This document shows, piece by piece, positions 1-8,540 of a stretch of 53,313 nt of DNA. The position numbers and the translations under genes were made by a program. The stretch is from an uncultured Clostridia bacterium. GTDB taxonomy: Bacteria > Bacillota > Clostridia > Oscillospirales > CAG-272. Under the pieces are notes generated by a model that saw nothing but the letters and a program-made list of their open reading frames with translations, was not told the DNA's origin and searched no databases. The stretch spans positions 64,001-117,313 of the forward strand of contig CANRKP010000002.1 in NCBI GenBank assembly GCA_947631245.1, in the 5' to 3' direction. How positions within the stretch are numbered: the first letter of the stretch is position 1; every line of letters starts with the position of its first letter.

Positions 1-206
1 GCGTGATGTGCAACTACTGGTGCAGCTTCATCCGCACCGGCGACCCGAACGGCGACGATTTTGACGGCTCCGCCATGCCGCGCTGGGAGGCATACACGAA
101 ATCCTCTCCCGTCGGCGTCGTCTTCACCCCCGACGGCGTGAAAGGTGCCGCCGCCTCAGACAGTCTCATGAGATATCTCATCGACTTTACAAAGGAGAAC
201 CCGTAA
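1..206 (+). CDS. carboxylesterase type B, C-terminal fragment (runs off left edge)
   Basis: Only the last 68 or so codons are in the window; the frame is open to the left edge, so the start lies outside. The remaining residues carry the pattern seen at the end of type B carboxylesterases (para-nitrobenzyl esterase group): an aromatic NYW segment, then RTGDPNG, then a proline and W-x-x-Y (MPRWEAY). The catalytic Ser, Glu and His are not all visible. The stop lies 2 bp before the next start, and the SD (AAGGAG, 192-197) of the glycosidase gene lies inside this gene, so the two are probably co-transcribed. An esterase beside a GH43 enzyme fits removal of side groups from plant glycans, but the substrate is not determined. 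Confidence 0.72.
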   Translation, partial: VMCNYWCSFIRTGDPNGDDFDGSAMPRWEAYTKSSPVGVVFTPDGVKGAAASDSLMRYLIDFTKENP

Positions 207-208
207 AT

Positions 209-1597
209 ATGAAGACTCTCAACCCCTATCTTCCGTCGTGGGAGTACATCCCCGACGGCGAGCCGTACGTTTTCGGCGACCGCGTCTACGTTTACGGCTC
301 CCACGACCTCTACAACGGTCACGTCTTCTGCCTCGGCGACTACGTCTGCTGGTCGGCTCCCGTCTCTGACCTCGGGAACTGGCGCTATGAGGGCGTCATA
401 TATGAAAAAACTCAGGACCCCCGCAACCGCGACGGCTCGATGTGCCTCTACGCGCCGGACGTGACGCGCGGGGTCGACGGGAGATACTACCTCTATTATG
501 TCCCCGACCACGTCTGCAACGTATCCGTCGCCGTCTGTGACGAGCCGGCGGGGAAATACGAATTTTACGGTTTTGTCCGGTATCCTGACGGGACGCTTCT
601 CGGCTCCGCCCCCGGGGACGAGCCTCAGTTCGACCCCGGCGTGCTGACCGAGGGCGAGCGGACGTATCTTTACACCGGCTTTTGCGGGCGCGGCGACGCC
701 TCGCGCCACGGCGCGATGGCGACGGTGCTCGGTCCCGACATGCTGACAGTCGTTGAGGCGCCCGTCATAATTGCGCCCGGCTCGGTTTACAGCGCCGGCA
801 CGGGATTTGAGGGGCACGCGTTTTTCGAGGCGCCCTCGATACGTCGGCGCGGGGAGCTCTACTGCTTCGTTTACTCCTCCGAGGTCATGCACGAGCTCTG
901 CCTTGCGACGTCGACGTCCCCGACGGGGGGATTTACATATCGCGGCGTCCTCGTCAGCAACGGCGACATCGGCATCGGCACCTACAAGCCCTCCTCTCTC
1001 CCCTCGGCTTACATCGCCAACAACCACGGCTCTATAATTGAAATCAACGGCGAATGGTACATTTTCTATCACCGCCACACTAACGGGACGTGGTACTCGC
1101 GGCAGGGCTGCGCCGAAAAGCTTGTCCCTCTCCCTGACGGCGGCTTCCGTCAGGCGGAGATCACCTCTTCCGGCATGAGCGGGGAGCCGCTGCCGGCGAA
1201 GGCGGAGTATCCCGCTTACATCGCCTGCAATCTCTACCTCGAAGGCTCGCCCGGTCGCTTCGGCGTCGACTGCCCGAAAATCGTACAGGACGGGAGAGAC
1301 GGCGACCGCGAGCAGGGCTATATCGCAAACGTGCAGGACAGCACCATTATCGGCTTCAAATATTTCGAATTTGAGGGTGTAAGCTCTCTCACCGTCAGCA
1401 TGCGCGGCTACATAGACGGCGCGTTCGAGCTCGCCCTCTCCCCGCAAGGGGAGACGCTCGGACGCATTCCCGTCCACGGCTCAAACATCTGGTGCTCCCA
1501 TTCCGCCCCCGTAAACGTCCCCGACGGCGTCCGCGCCGTCTACCTCCGCTTCCGCGGCGGCGGCAACGGACAGCTGAGGGCGATAGAGTTTAAATAA
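209..1597 (+). CDS. glycoside hydrolase family 43 protein (beta-xylosidase/arabinosidase type)
   Basis: 462 aa. The N-terminal ~300 residues look like a GH43 five-bladed propeller. Candidate catalytic acids are D16 (IPDGEPYVFGDRVY, general base), D84 (YAPDV, pKa modulator) and E207 (FEAPS, general acid). The last ~120 residues form a separate region, possibly a beta-sandwich or carbohydrate-binding domain. No signal peptide is seen, so the protein is probably cytoplasmic and acts on imported oligosaccharides. GH43 members cleave xylo- or arabino-oligosaccharides; sequence alone does not say which. The ATG has an AAGGAG SD at 192-197 inside the esterase gene. It is followed by strong hairpins at 1607-1670. 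Confidence 0.85.
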   Translation: MKTLNPYLPSWEYIPDGEPYVFGDRVYVYGSHDLYNGHVFCLGDYVCWSAPVSDLGNWRYEGVIYEKTQDPRNRDGSMCLYAPDVTRGVDGRYYLYYVPDHVCNVSVAVCDEPAGKYEFYGFVRYPDGTLLGSAPGDEPQFDPGVLTEGERTYLYTGFCGRGDASRHGAMATVLGPDMLTVVEAPVIIAPGSVYSAGTGFEGHAFFEAPSIRRRGELYCFVYSSEVMHELCLATSTSPTGGFTYRGVLVSNGDIGIGTYKPSSLPSAYIANNHGSIIEINGEWYIFYHRHTNGTWYSRQGCAEKLVPLPDGGFRQAEITSSGMSGEPLPAKAEYPAYIACNLYLEGSPGRFGVDCPKIVQDGRDGDREQGYIANVQDSTIIGFKYFEFEGVSSLTVSMRGYIDGAFELALSPQGETLGRIPVHGSNIWCSHSAPVNVPDGVRAVYLRFRGGGNGQLRAIEFK

Positions 1598-1606
1598 TAA
1601 TAGTTG

Positions 1607-1670
1607 CGTAGGGGGCGCTTTTGAAAAAGCGTCCCCTACGTGCCTCCCCCGTAAAACTTTTTACCGGGGG
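1607..1670. terminator. two stacked GC-rich hairpins between convergent genes
   Basis: The first hairpin has 16-nt arms (1607-1622 and 1625-1640) beginning CGTAGGGG, complementary except for one G-T pair. The second pairs CCCCCGTAAA (1646-1655) with TTTACCGGGGG (1660-1670), with one bulged base. They lie between the GH43 gene (+) and the DUF4298 gene (-), so they could end transcription from both sides. The first arm is long for a simple terminator; a small repeated intergenic element is possible. Confidence 0.55.
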
Positions 1671-1964
1671 TCATTTTGTTTGCGGAAATAGCTCGGCAAC
1701 CGTTTCTTTGACTGCGGCGTCGGCTGTCAGAAGGTCGAAAATTGCGTCCTCGGATAAAACGCCGCGTTTTAAATCGGGCGGAAGAAGTCCATTTTCATCG
1801 TCTTTTACGTCGGCTGTCCAGTCGGTGTTGTAGTATTCGCGGAGCGCCTCGATTTTTTCCCTTGCCTCAGCATATCCCGCAAGCGCCTCCGCGAGCGCCG
1901 AGACTGCCGCCTCCGCCTCGTCAAGGAGCCTTTCGTTTTTTTCTATTCTTTCAATGCTCGGCAT
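1671..1964 (-). CDS. DUF4298 domain protein
   Basis: 97 aa, acidic and largely helical. The opening MPSIERIEKNERLLDEA, the later YYNTDWTADVKDDENG and the LKRGVLSEDAIFDLL segment match the DUF4298 family, small bacterial proteins of unknown function. It starts 4 bp after the stop of the MGMT-like gene (1969) on the same strand, so the two are probably co-transcribed from the promoter at 2476-2504. No catalytic motif or membrane segment is seen. The N-terminal half could be a coiled coil. Confidence 0.75.
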   Translation of the reverse strand: MPSIERIEKNERLLDEAEAAVSALAEALAGYAEAREKIEALREYYNTDWTADVKDDENGLLPPDLKRGVLSEDAIFDLLTADAAVKETVAELFPQTK

Positions 1965-1968
1965 GACA

Positions 1969-2457
1969 TCACTCGCCCTTTCCGGGCAAAAACATAGAGA
2001 GCTCGTAGTCCTTTACATAGTACCTGATATTCTTCCTGCCCTTTTCTATGACAGTGTGGCCCTCGGCCTCGAGCATTTTCCTTTGAGCCGAAATGCCGCC
2101 GGGGTATTTTTCGTTCAGCTCCCCGTTTGCCTTGAGCGTGCGCCAATAAGGCGTTTTATCTTCCTCCCGCTGAAAACTCGCCCAGGCCGCTATCGAAACG
2201 AATATTCCCGCCGTTATCGGGTCCGTGAAGTCTGCGCCGTTTTCCTTCGCGAAATATTCCCTTATCGCCCCGACCGTCGTGACGCGCCCGCAGGGCACCT
2301 CTTTCATGATCGCGTCATACGCCGCGGGCGGCGCAAAAAACATCCGCTCCCCTCCGTACTTCTTTACCGTCGCCTCGTCCTTCACGATTTGCATCTTCGG
2401 CATGTCCTTGGCGTCGCGCAGCATCGCGTTGAAATCCTTTTTACTTTCGTTTGCCAT
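1969..2457 (-). CDS. MGMT-family (alkyltransferase-like) DNA-binding protein
   Basis: 162 aa from the ATG at 2457, chosen because GGAGG lies 7 nt upstream; a longer reading to 2493 lacks this support and would start upstream of the predicted transcript start. The core (VPCGRVTTVGAIREYF, then TPYWRTLKANGEL, then PGG and LEAEGH) is the winged-helix DNA-binding domain of O6-alkylguanine-DNA alkyltransferases. The usual acceptor cysteine motif PCHR is absent: TPYWR occupies its place. Proteins of this kind (ATL type) bind alkylated bases and hand them to excision repair instead of accepting the alkyl group. That role here is an inference. DUF4298 follows in the same transcript. Confidence 0.75.
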   Translation of the reverse strand: MANESKKDFNAMLRDAKDMPKMQIVKDEATVKKYGGERMFFAPPAAYDAIMKEVPCGRVTTVGAIREYFAKENGADFTDPITAGIFVSIAAWASFQREEDKTPYWRTLKANGELNEKYPGGISAQRKMLEAEGHTVIEKGRKNIRYYVKDYELSMFLPGKGE

Positions 2458-2475
2458 ATCGTCACCTCCGCACCG

Positions 2476-2504
2476 ATTATACGGCGTCGGCATATTTCAT
2501 GCAA
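2476..2504 (-). promoter_or_regulatory. sigma-A-type promoter for the MGMT-like gene
   Basis: On the minus strand TTGCAT (2499-2504) and TATAAT (2476-2481) are separated by 17 bp. The -10 matches consensus fully and the -35 matches 4 of 6. The predicted transcript start near 2469 gives a leader of about 12 nt that is almost entirely the Shine-Dalgarno sequence. Confidence 0.6.
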
Positions 2505-2523
2505 TGAGACGGTTGAAAAAAAT

Positions 2524-3744
2524 TTATTTTTTCAGCATCTCCGCCGCCAGCCGGGTGAGCTCCGCCTTGTCGTTTTTCGCGCGGCATGTTATGACCTCCT
2601 CCAGCAGCCGGGAAAGAATTTCCCCGACGCGCGCCCCCTCGGGGACGCCGAGCTCCATAAGCTCCCGCCCGGTGACCGCCAGCATCCGAACGCTTATGCA
2701 TTCACCGCGCGCCTCCATTTCGTAAAGGCTGTCCGTCACTCGCGCCGCCTCGTCCTCCGCCATAAGTCCCTTCGCGCGCCGCGCGTCAACAATGCGGCGC
2801 GCGTTTTCATACGACACCACGCCGAGCAGCCGGCGGAGCGAGACGTCGTCCGTCTCAAATGCGCCGTTTATATGTCTCAGTACGGCGGAAACCGAGGAAT
2901 ACGTCCTCCCGTCCGGCTTCAGCCTCCTCAGTGCCGGTAGGTTTTCCTCCCGCCCGAGAAGGAGCGCAGTCCGCGTTATTACGTCGCGCTCAGCCTTATC
3001 CGCCGCCGCGACGGCATTTTCATATTCATCACCTTCAAGCTCCGGCATCACGGTGAACATCACATCCCGAAACTCCGTCAGTATCCGCGCGGCAAAAACT
3101 CCCGTTATGAGCCGCTTGTATTCCGCGTAGATCCTCTCCGCCGAAACAATGCGGAGCAGGCGGCGGTTTCTGTGTATCGACGCCGCCGTTTCCCCGTCTG
3201 TTTCAAAGCCGAGCGAGGACGCGAACCGCAGCGCCCTCATGATCCGCAGCCCGTCCTCTCCGAAGCGGAGGTCGGGCTCGCCGACGCAGCGGACGAGCTT
3301 TTTTTCTATGTCCTCCCGCCCGCCGAACGGGTCGCGGAGTCCCCGTCGCGGGCTGTACGCCATCGCGTTTATCGTGAAATCGCGGCGCGAGAGGTCGTCA
3401 TTTATTTCGCTTGAAAAAGTCACGCTCTCCGGGTGCCTCCCGTCGAGATATTCTCCGTCCGTGCGGTACGTCGTTATCTCGAGCGGCTCCCCGTCTATGA
3501 TCGCCGTCACCGTGCCGTGCTTTATTCCCGTCTCTATTATGCGCCGCCCCGAAAAGCACGCCTCGACCTCCTCCGGCGTCGCCGACGTCGTTATGTCGTA
3601 GTCGTGGGGCGTAACGCCGCGGCAGAGGTCGCGCACACAGCCGCCGACAGCGTATGCCTCGTATCCCTTCTCCTCGAGCGCGTCGAGCGCCGAGGTCACG
3701 GGCGGCGGAAGAAAAAACATCCCGTCCTTATTCGCAATATTCAT
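2524..3744 (-). CDS. cca: CCA tRNA nucleotidyltransferase
   Basis: 406 aa, usual length for a class II tRNA nucleotidyltransferase, which adds or repairs the 3' CCA of tRNAs. The nucleotidyltransferase signature is clear: GGCVRD (about 34-39), DYD (48-50, metal-binding aspartates) and RRDFTINAMAY (about 120-130), followed by an RFxxxLGF-like stretch (RFASSLGF). The C-terminal half is helical (head/body/tail domains). CCA-adding and poly(A) polymerases of this class are hard to separate by eye; CCA addition is favoured because this is the only candidate here and the tRNA-Trp at 53041 does not encode CCA. An alternative start at 3720 has AAGGA close by. It lies downstream of gap, with a stable hairpin between. 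Confidence 0.88.
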   Translation of the reverse strand: MNIANKDGMFFLPPPVTSALDALEEKGYEAYAVGGCVRDLCRGVTPHDYDITTSATPEEVEACFSGRRIIETGIKHGTVTAIIDGEPLEITTYRTDGEYLDGRHPESVTFSSEINDDLSRRDFTINAMAYSPRRGLRDPFGGREDIEKKLVRCVGEPDLRFGEDGLRIMRALRFASSLGFETDGETAASIHRNRRLLRIVSAERIYAEYKRLITGVFAARILTEFRDVMFTVMPELEGDEYENAVAAADKAERDVITRTALLLGREENLPALRRLKPDGRTYSSVSAVLRHINGAFETDDVSLRRLLGVVSYENARRIVDARRAKGLMAEDEAARVTDSLYEMEARGECISVRMLAVTGRELMELGVPEGARVGEILSRLLEEVITCRAKNDKAELTRLAAEMLKK

Positions 3745-3779
3745 TTTTTCGCCCCCGTTTATTCGTTTTTCATAACTAC

Positions 3780-3817
3780 CCCGGGGGAGGAACCTTATAG
3801 AAGATTCCTCCCCCGGG
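3780..3817 (-). terminator. 13-bp GC-rich hairpin downstream of gap
   Basis: Perfect arms CCCGGGGGAGGAA (3780-3792) and its complement (3805-3817) with a 12-nt loop lie 23 bp past the gap stop and 35 bp before the cca start. There is no clear T-run on the minus strand, so it may act as an attenuator or mRNA-end stabiliser rather than a classic intrinsic terminator. Confidence 0.5.
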
Positions 3818-3840
3818 CATGGATTATAGTCTCTTGGGAA

Positions 3841-4875
3841 TTAAAGCTCCGCGAAGTACTTGATCGTCCTTACCATTTGGCTGGTGTAGGAGTTCTCGTT
3901 GTCGTACCAGGAGACGACCTGGACCTGATAGGTGTCGTCGTCGATCTTGGCGACCATCGTCTGCGTAGCATCGAAGAGCGAGCCGAAACGCATGCCGACG
4001 ACGTCGGAGGAAACGATGGGCTCCTCATTGTAACCGAAGGACTCGGAGGCGGCTGCCTTCATAGCGGCGTTGATGCCTTCCTTCGTGATGTCCTTGCCCT
4101 CTCCCTTGACGACAGCGGTGAGTATAGTCGTGGAACCGGTCGTTACGGGAACTCTCTGAGCGGAGCCGATGAGCTTGCCGTTCAGCTCGGGGATAACGAG
4201 ACCGATGGCCTTTGCGGCGCCGGTGGAGTTCGGAACGATGTTCGCAGCGCCTGCGCGAGCGCGGCGGAGGTCACCCTTTCTGTGCGGACCGTCGAGTATC
4301 ATCTGGTCGCCGGTGTAAGCGTGGATCGTCGACATGATGCCGCTCTGTATCGGCGCGTACTTGTTGAGCGCGTCAGCCATAGGAGCTAAGCAGTTCGTCG
4401 TGCAGGATGCGGCGGAGATGATGTTGTCTTCCTTCGTGAGCGTCTTCTCGTTGACGCTGTAAACGATCGTGGGCAGATCGTTGCCAGCCGGAGCGGAGAT
4501 GACGACCTTCTTGGCGCCCGCGTCGATATGAGCCTGAGACTTAGCCTTCGAGGTGTAGAAGCCCGTGCACTCGAGAACGACGTCTACGCCGATCTCGCCC
4601 CAAGGAAGGTTTGCGGCGTCCTTTTCGCTGTATATCGTAATCTTCTTGCCGTCGACAACGATGCAGCCCTCGCCCGCCTCTACAGTGTGGGTGTGCTCAC
4701 CGATCTTGCCGCAGTAGCCGCCCTGAGCGGTATCGTACTTGAGCAGATGCGCGAGCATCGCGGGGTCGGTCAGGTCGTTGATAGCGACGACTTCATAGCC
4801 GGGAGCGCCGAACATCTGGCGGAACGCGAGACGGCCGATTCTTCCGAAACCGTTAATTGCAACTTTTACTGACAT
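3841..4875 (-). CDS. gap: glyceraldehyde-3-phosphate dehydrogenase
   Basis: 344 aa from the ATG at 4875 ([15 protein letters not shown]); the frame is open for another 73 codons upstream but that part shows no homology and precedes a GGAGG. The protein has the NAD-binding Rossmann GFGRIGR motif and the catalytic cysteine C158 in [10 protein letters not shown]. It converts glyceraldehyde 3-phosphate, NAD+ and phosphate to 1,3-bisphosphoglycerate in cytoplasmic glycolysis. It probably has its own promoter (4932-4960), as expected for a highly expressed gene, and no other glycolytic gene is adjacent. A stable hairpin follows at 3780-3817. Confidence 0.96.
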   Translation of the reverse strand: MSVKVAINGFGRIGRLAFRQMFGAPGYEVVAINDLTDPAMLAHLLKYDTAQGGYCGKIGEHTHTVEAGEGCIVVDGKKITIYSEKDAANLPWGEIGVDVVLECTGFYTSKAKSQAHIDAGAKKVVISAPAGNDLPTIVYSVNEKTLTKEDNIISAASCTTNCLAPMADALNKYAPIQSGIMSTIHAYTGDQMILDGPHRKGDLRRARAGAANIVPNSTGAAKAIGLVIPELNGKLIGSAQRVPVTTGSTTILTAVVKGEGKDITKEGINAAMKAAASESFGYNEEPIVSSDVVGMRFGSLFDATQTMVAKIDDDTYQVQVVSWYDNENSYTSQMVRTIKYFAEL

Positions 4876-4931
4876 GGTGTTTTTGTCCTCCGTATAAACA
4901 TAAATATGGTGTTCATGTCCTACCGCAGTAT

Positions 4932-4960
4932 ATTGTATCTCAATTCCCGAAAAAAAACAA
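4932..4960 (-). promoter_or_regulatory. candidate promoter for gap
   Basis: On the minus strand TTGTTT (4955-4960) and TACAAT (4932-4937) are 17 bp apart, in the 188-bp gap between the addA stop and the gap start. The leader would be about 50 nt. No operator palindrome was recognised. Confidence 0.5.
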
Positions 4961-5063
4961 GGGGGTATCAAAGATTTCACCGAGTATTTTGGAATAATTC
5001 TTCTCTCCGTCACATACTCTCGCGCCCGCCTTTGGCAAATTCGGCCTTTTTTCGGTCGCCGCC

Positions 5064-8000
5064 CTATTTTATCTCTATCGCCCGTCCGGCGCACATGGAG
5101 TATAAAAGCGTCTTTTTCGGCGGCTCGCCGAATATCTTCTCTATCGCCGCGGCGTAATACGAGAGCTGGCGCGCGTGCCGCTCTCGGAGCTTTTCGTCCG
5201 CCGCCTCCGGGTGCGAAAGCTCGTACTGCGAGAGGCGGTCGGTCTTATAATCGACGAGCACAAGTCCGCCGTCCCGCTCGCGGAAAAAGCAGTCTATGAC
5301 GCCCTGCACGAGCAGCTCCTCGCCCCGGTAGAGCTCGCGGTCCGCCTCGTTTTCGGTAAATTCCTCCGCCGGCAGCCGCACGTTGAACCTCCTCTCGCGC
5401 CACACCTCGTCGGCAGCCTCTATGCGGCGGTAGAGCTCCGAGGCGAAAAATTTCTCGACCTCGTCAAACCTTATGCGCTCCATATCCTCGCGCGTGATAT
5501 ATCCCGCCGCAAGCAGCCGCTCGCCCTCGGCGCGCGCGTCCTCGGCGGCGTTTTTGTAATCGCAGAACTGCATATAAAGGTGCGTCGCGGTCCCCGCCTT
5601 CGCCGCCTCGCCGGGCTCCGTCGCCGAGCGCGCGGATACGAGCTCCGTCGCGTCCTCGTCGAGTATCCCCGGCATAAGGCGCGAGACAGACAGCTTTGCC
5701 GGCAGCGCGCCGAGCTTTTCAAACGGATATCTGTAAGAAAGCCTTTCTTCTATGACCGCTCTGTATCTCTCCGTCAGCTCAGGGTCGGGCGCCCTTAGTT
5801 CCGTCTCGCTTTCCGTTATGCTCTCGTCACCGTCTTCGCTCCCGATGCTCGCTTCCATGGGCGGCACCGCCTCTTTCGGCTCCGGCAGCTCGAGCCTGAA
5901 CACGTCCTCCGCTCCCGAAGCGAAAAGCGCCGTCAGGATCAGGCCGAGATAGCTCTTTTCGTTTTTCAGCACCGTGTACCCGCAGAGAAACTCCGCCTCG
6001 CGCCGCGCCACATCGACCCTCTCCTCCGCCTTGTCGGAGGCGCCGAGTATCACGAGGCGTTCCCTTGCCCTCGTGAGTGCGACGTACAGTATCCGCAGCT
6101 CCTCCGCCGCGCCGCGGCGAAGGATCGACTGCGCGACGCCCTGCCGCAGGACCGTGTCGAGCATAACGGTCGAGCTGCCCTCCTCGTCGGCGCGCAGCTT
6201 CATCGCCATTCCCGCGTCCTTTTCCCACAAGACGGACGCCGTCGCGTCTCTTTCGTTTCTGTCCGAGCCGCAGCCCGCGAGGATGACGACGGGAAATTCG
6301 AGCCCTTTGGACTTATGCACCGTCATGACGCTCACGCCGCCCGACTGTGCGGCCGGGGCAGCATCCTTCGTAACGGTGCCCGCCGAGACGGTGTCGAGAT
6401 ACGTTATGAACCTGTGCAGCCCTCCGAAGCCGTGCGCCTCGAACCGCCTTGCCGTATCGTAAAGCAGGAAAAGGTTCCTCTCCGCCACGGCGGCGCGCGC
6501 CTCGCCCCCGTTTTTCTCCGACCACAAAAGCGCCTCGAGCCCCGTGCTCACCGTCAGAAGGCGGACCGCCTCGTCGGCGGGCATGAGGCGCGACGCCTCG
6601 CGCCAGCCGCGTATGGTCTCGCACGCGTCGCGGCATTTGTCCGAAAGCTCGCCCTCACCCTCGGCGACATCGCAGAGTACGCGCCACAGCGGACGCCTGT
6701 CGCCCGCCTTCAGCCTCACGAGCTCGTCAAGATCGAATCCGAACACCGGCGAGCGAAGCACGGCGGCAAGATGTATGTCGTAAAGCGGATTGTCGCAGAC
6801 GCGGAGAAGCGACACCGCGAGCATGACCTCCGGCGCCTCGAAAAACCCTTCCCGCTCCGCGCTCGAAACGGGTATCCCGTGCCTTTTCAGCGCGCGGACG
6901 AACGCGTCGCTCTTTGTCTTTGCCGAGCGGAGCAGTATAGCGATATCTCCGGGCTCCCGCCCCGCCGCGATCTCCGCCTCCGCGAGCTCTGCCGCCCTCT
7001 CCGCCTCGTCCTCCGGCGACGTGATCACGACGCGCACGGGCGCGGGCGCGCCCGCGTCGTTTTTGGCGTGTCGGAGCGCGTCGCACTCGCCGTACGGTAT
7101 GCCCGCGAGCGGCAAAAGCTCCCCGCAGACGGCGTTTGCAAAGTTTATGACTGTCTCGTCACAGCGGAAGTTTTCGGACATAAACACCGTCTTTATCCTG
7201 TCGCGGTACGTCCCGAAGATGCCGGGGTCCGAGCCCCTGAAGCCGTATATCGCCTGCTTCACGTCGCCGACAAGAAATCTGTTTTCGCGCGAGATCAGAG
7301 ACAGTATCTCGTCCTGCACCTCGCTCACGTCCTGGTATTCGTCTATGTATATGTCGTCGTACGACGCCGCGACCGCCTCGGCGGCTTCCCTGTCCAAAAG
7401 GACCGTGAGCGCCATATGCTCGAGGTCGTCGTAATCGACGACGGCGCGCCGCCTCTTTTCCGCCGCGTATCTTTTTTCGAATTCCGAGAGCACGCGCACA
7501 ACGCCGCGGCAGACCTCCGCCGTCCTCTCCGCGGAGCGGCGGCGCGCCTCCTTCGGCGACGAAAAATATCTGTCCTTTATGTCGCGGACGAATGCCGCCG
7601 CCCGGTTCTTCTTTCCCGCGAAAAACACAATTGACGCGGGCTTCTCCCCATTCGTTTTTCCGAAGCCCGGCGCGGAAAACGCCTCTATCGCCGCCTCGGT
7701 CTTTTCGTATCCCTCCCCGAGCGCCGCCTCTATGGCGCGCAGTCCCGACAGCACGCCCTCGAACGCGGCGCGGTATTTTGCCGAGAATTCCTCGTAATTC
7801 TCTATCTCAAAAAGCGCCGCCTCCATCAGTCGGGAATAATATTCCACCCCGTCGGAGATGAGCTTTTTTATGCCCTCTCCCTGAGGGGACGAGAAAAAAT
7901 CCCCGTCCGCCGCCGCGAGCGCGGCGTCCGCCGAGTCCGATATGGACATTATCCCCCGCTTTGTGCAGGAGGTCTTTTCGTAAAGCCCGAGCAAAAGCTT

Positions 8001-8525
8001 TTCCATTCCGGCGTCGTCGCCTCCGCCCGCGAGCTGGTCGGCGAGCGCCGAGACATCGTGCTCCGGGGAGCCTGCTCTGTCTCTCGCGTCCGCCTCATAA
8101 AATGCGTCGAGCGTCTCGCTCATGACGGACGCGCGCATCTCCTCCGTCTCCGCCTCCTCCGCTATCCTCACCCGCGGGGAGAGCGAGAGCTCCGCGAACC
8201 TGTGCTTCACTATCGAGAAGCAGAAGGCGTGTATCGTCTTTATGTCAGCGTCGCCGACGCGGGAAAGCTGCCGCAGAAACCTCTCGTCCCCGCCCGCCTC
8301 CGCCCTGTCGCGCAGCGCCTTCGTTATTTTCTTTTTCATGTCGGCGGCGGAGGCGCGCGAAAACGTCACGACGAGCATCCTTCCGATGTCGCCGCCCTCT
8401 TCTATCCGCTTTATGATCCGCTCCGTCAGCGCCGTCGTCTTTCCCGAACCGGCGGCGGCGGACACGAGCAGATCGCAGCCTCTTGAATTTATCGCCTCAA
8501 GCTGGGCACTTGTAAATTCCGGCAT
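5064..8525 (-). CDS. addA: ATP-dependent helicase/nuclease subunit A
   Basis: 1153 aa. A UvrD-like superfamily 1A helicase with a C-terminal RecB-type nuclease: Walker [10 protein letters not shown] (about 23-31), motif II DEYQD (395-399), motif [15 protein letters not shown], motif [14 protein letters not shown], motif [13 protein letters not shown], and nuclease motif DYKTD (1092-1096). With AddB it forms the Firmicute counterpart of RecBCD, which unwinds and resects double-strand breaks up to a Chi-like site and prepares DNA for RecA. The ATG at 8525 has GGAGG 5 nt upstream and follows addB by 15 bp, so the two are translated from one mRNA. Length is slightly below the usual ~1230 aa. Confidence 0.95.
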   Translation of the reverse strand: MPEFTSAQLEAINSRGCDLLVSAAAGSGKTTALTERIIKRIEEGGDIGRMLVVTFSRASAADMKKKITKALRDRAEAGGDERFLRQLSRVGDADIKTIHAFCFSIVKHRFAELSLSPRVRIAEEAETEEMRASVMSETLDAFYEADARDRAGSPEHDVSALADQLAGGGDDAGMEKLLLGLYEKTSCTKRGIMSISDSADAALAAADGDFFSSPQGEGIKKLISDGVEYYSRLMEAALFEIENYEEFSAKYRAAFEGVLSGLRAIEAALGEGYEKTEAAIEAFSAPGFGKTNGEKPASIVFFAGKKNRAAAFVRDIKDRYFSSPKEARRRSAERTAEVCRGVVRVLSEFEKRYAAEKRRRAVVDYDDLEHMALTVLLDREAAEAVAASYDDIYIDEYQDVSEVQDEILSLISRENRFLVGDVKQAIYGFRGSDPGIFGTYRDRIKTVFMSENFRCDETVINFANAVCGELLPLAGIPYGECDALRHAKNDAGAPAPVRVVITSPEDEAERAAELAEAEIAAGREPGDIAILLRSAKTKSDAFVRALKRHGIPVSSAEREGFFEAPEVMLAVSLLRVCDNPLYDIHLAAVLRSPVFGFDLDELVRLKAGDRRPLWRVLCDVAEGEGELSDKCRDACETIRGWREASRLMPADEAVRLLTVSTGLEALLWSEKNGGEARAAVAERNLFLLYDTARRFEAHGFGGLHRFITYLDTVSAGTVTKDAAPAAQSGGVSVMTVHKSKGLEFPVVILAGCGSDRNERDATASVLWEKDAGMAMKLRADEEGSSTVMLDTVLRQGVAQSILRRGAAEELRILYVALTRARERLVILGASDKAEERVDVARREAEFLCGYTVLKNEKSYLGLILTALFASGAEDVFRLELPEPKEAVPPMEASIGSEDGDESITESETELRAPDPELTERYRAVIEERLSYRYPFEKLGALPAKLSVSRLMPGILDEDATELVSARSATEPGEAAKAGTATHLYMQFCDYKNAAEDARAEGERLLAAGYITREDMERIRFDEVEKFFASELYRRIEAADEVWRERRFNVRLPAEEFTENEADRELYRGEELLVQGVIDCFFRERDGGLVLVDYKTDRLSQYELSHPEAADEKLRERHARQLSYYAAAIEKIFGEPPKKTLLYSMCAGRAIEIK

Positions 8526-8540
8526 TTTATCCTCCGTCCC

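Noticed and set aside
14..1477. 487-codon open frame on the minus strand opposite the GH43 gene
   Set aside because: It mirrors a high-GC gene with clear GH43 motifs, and its own translation has biased, low-complexity composition and no motif.
4876..5094. 73-codon N-terminal extension of GAPDH
   Set aside because: It covers the gap promoter and SD and overlaps the end of addA; GAPDH starts at [11 protein letters not shown].
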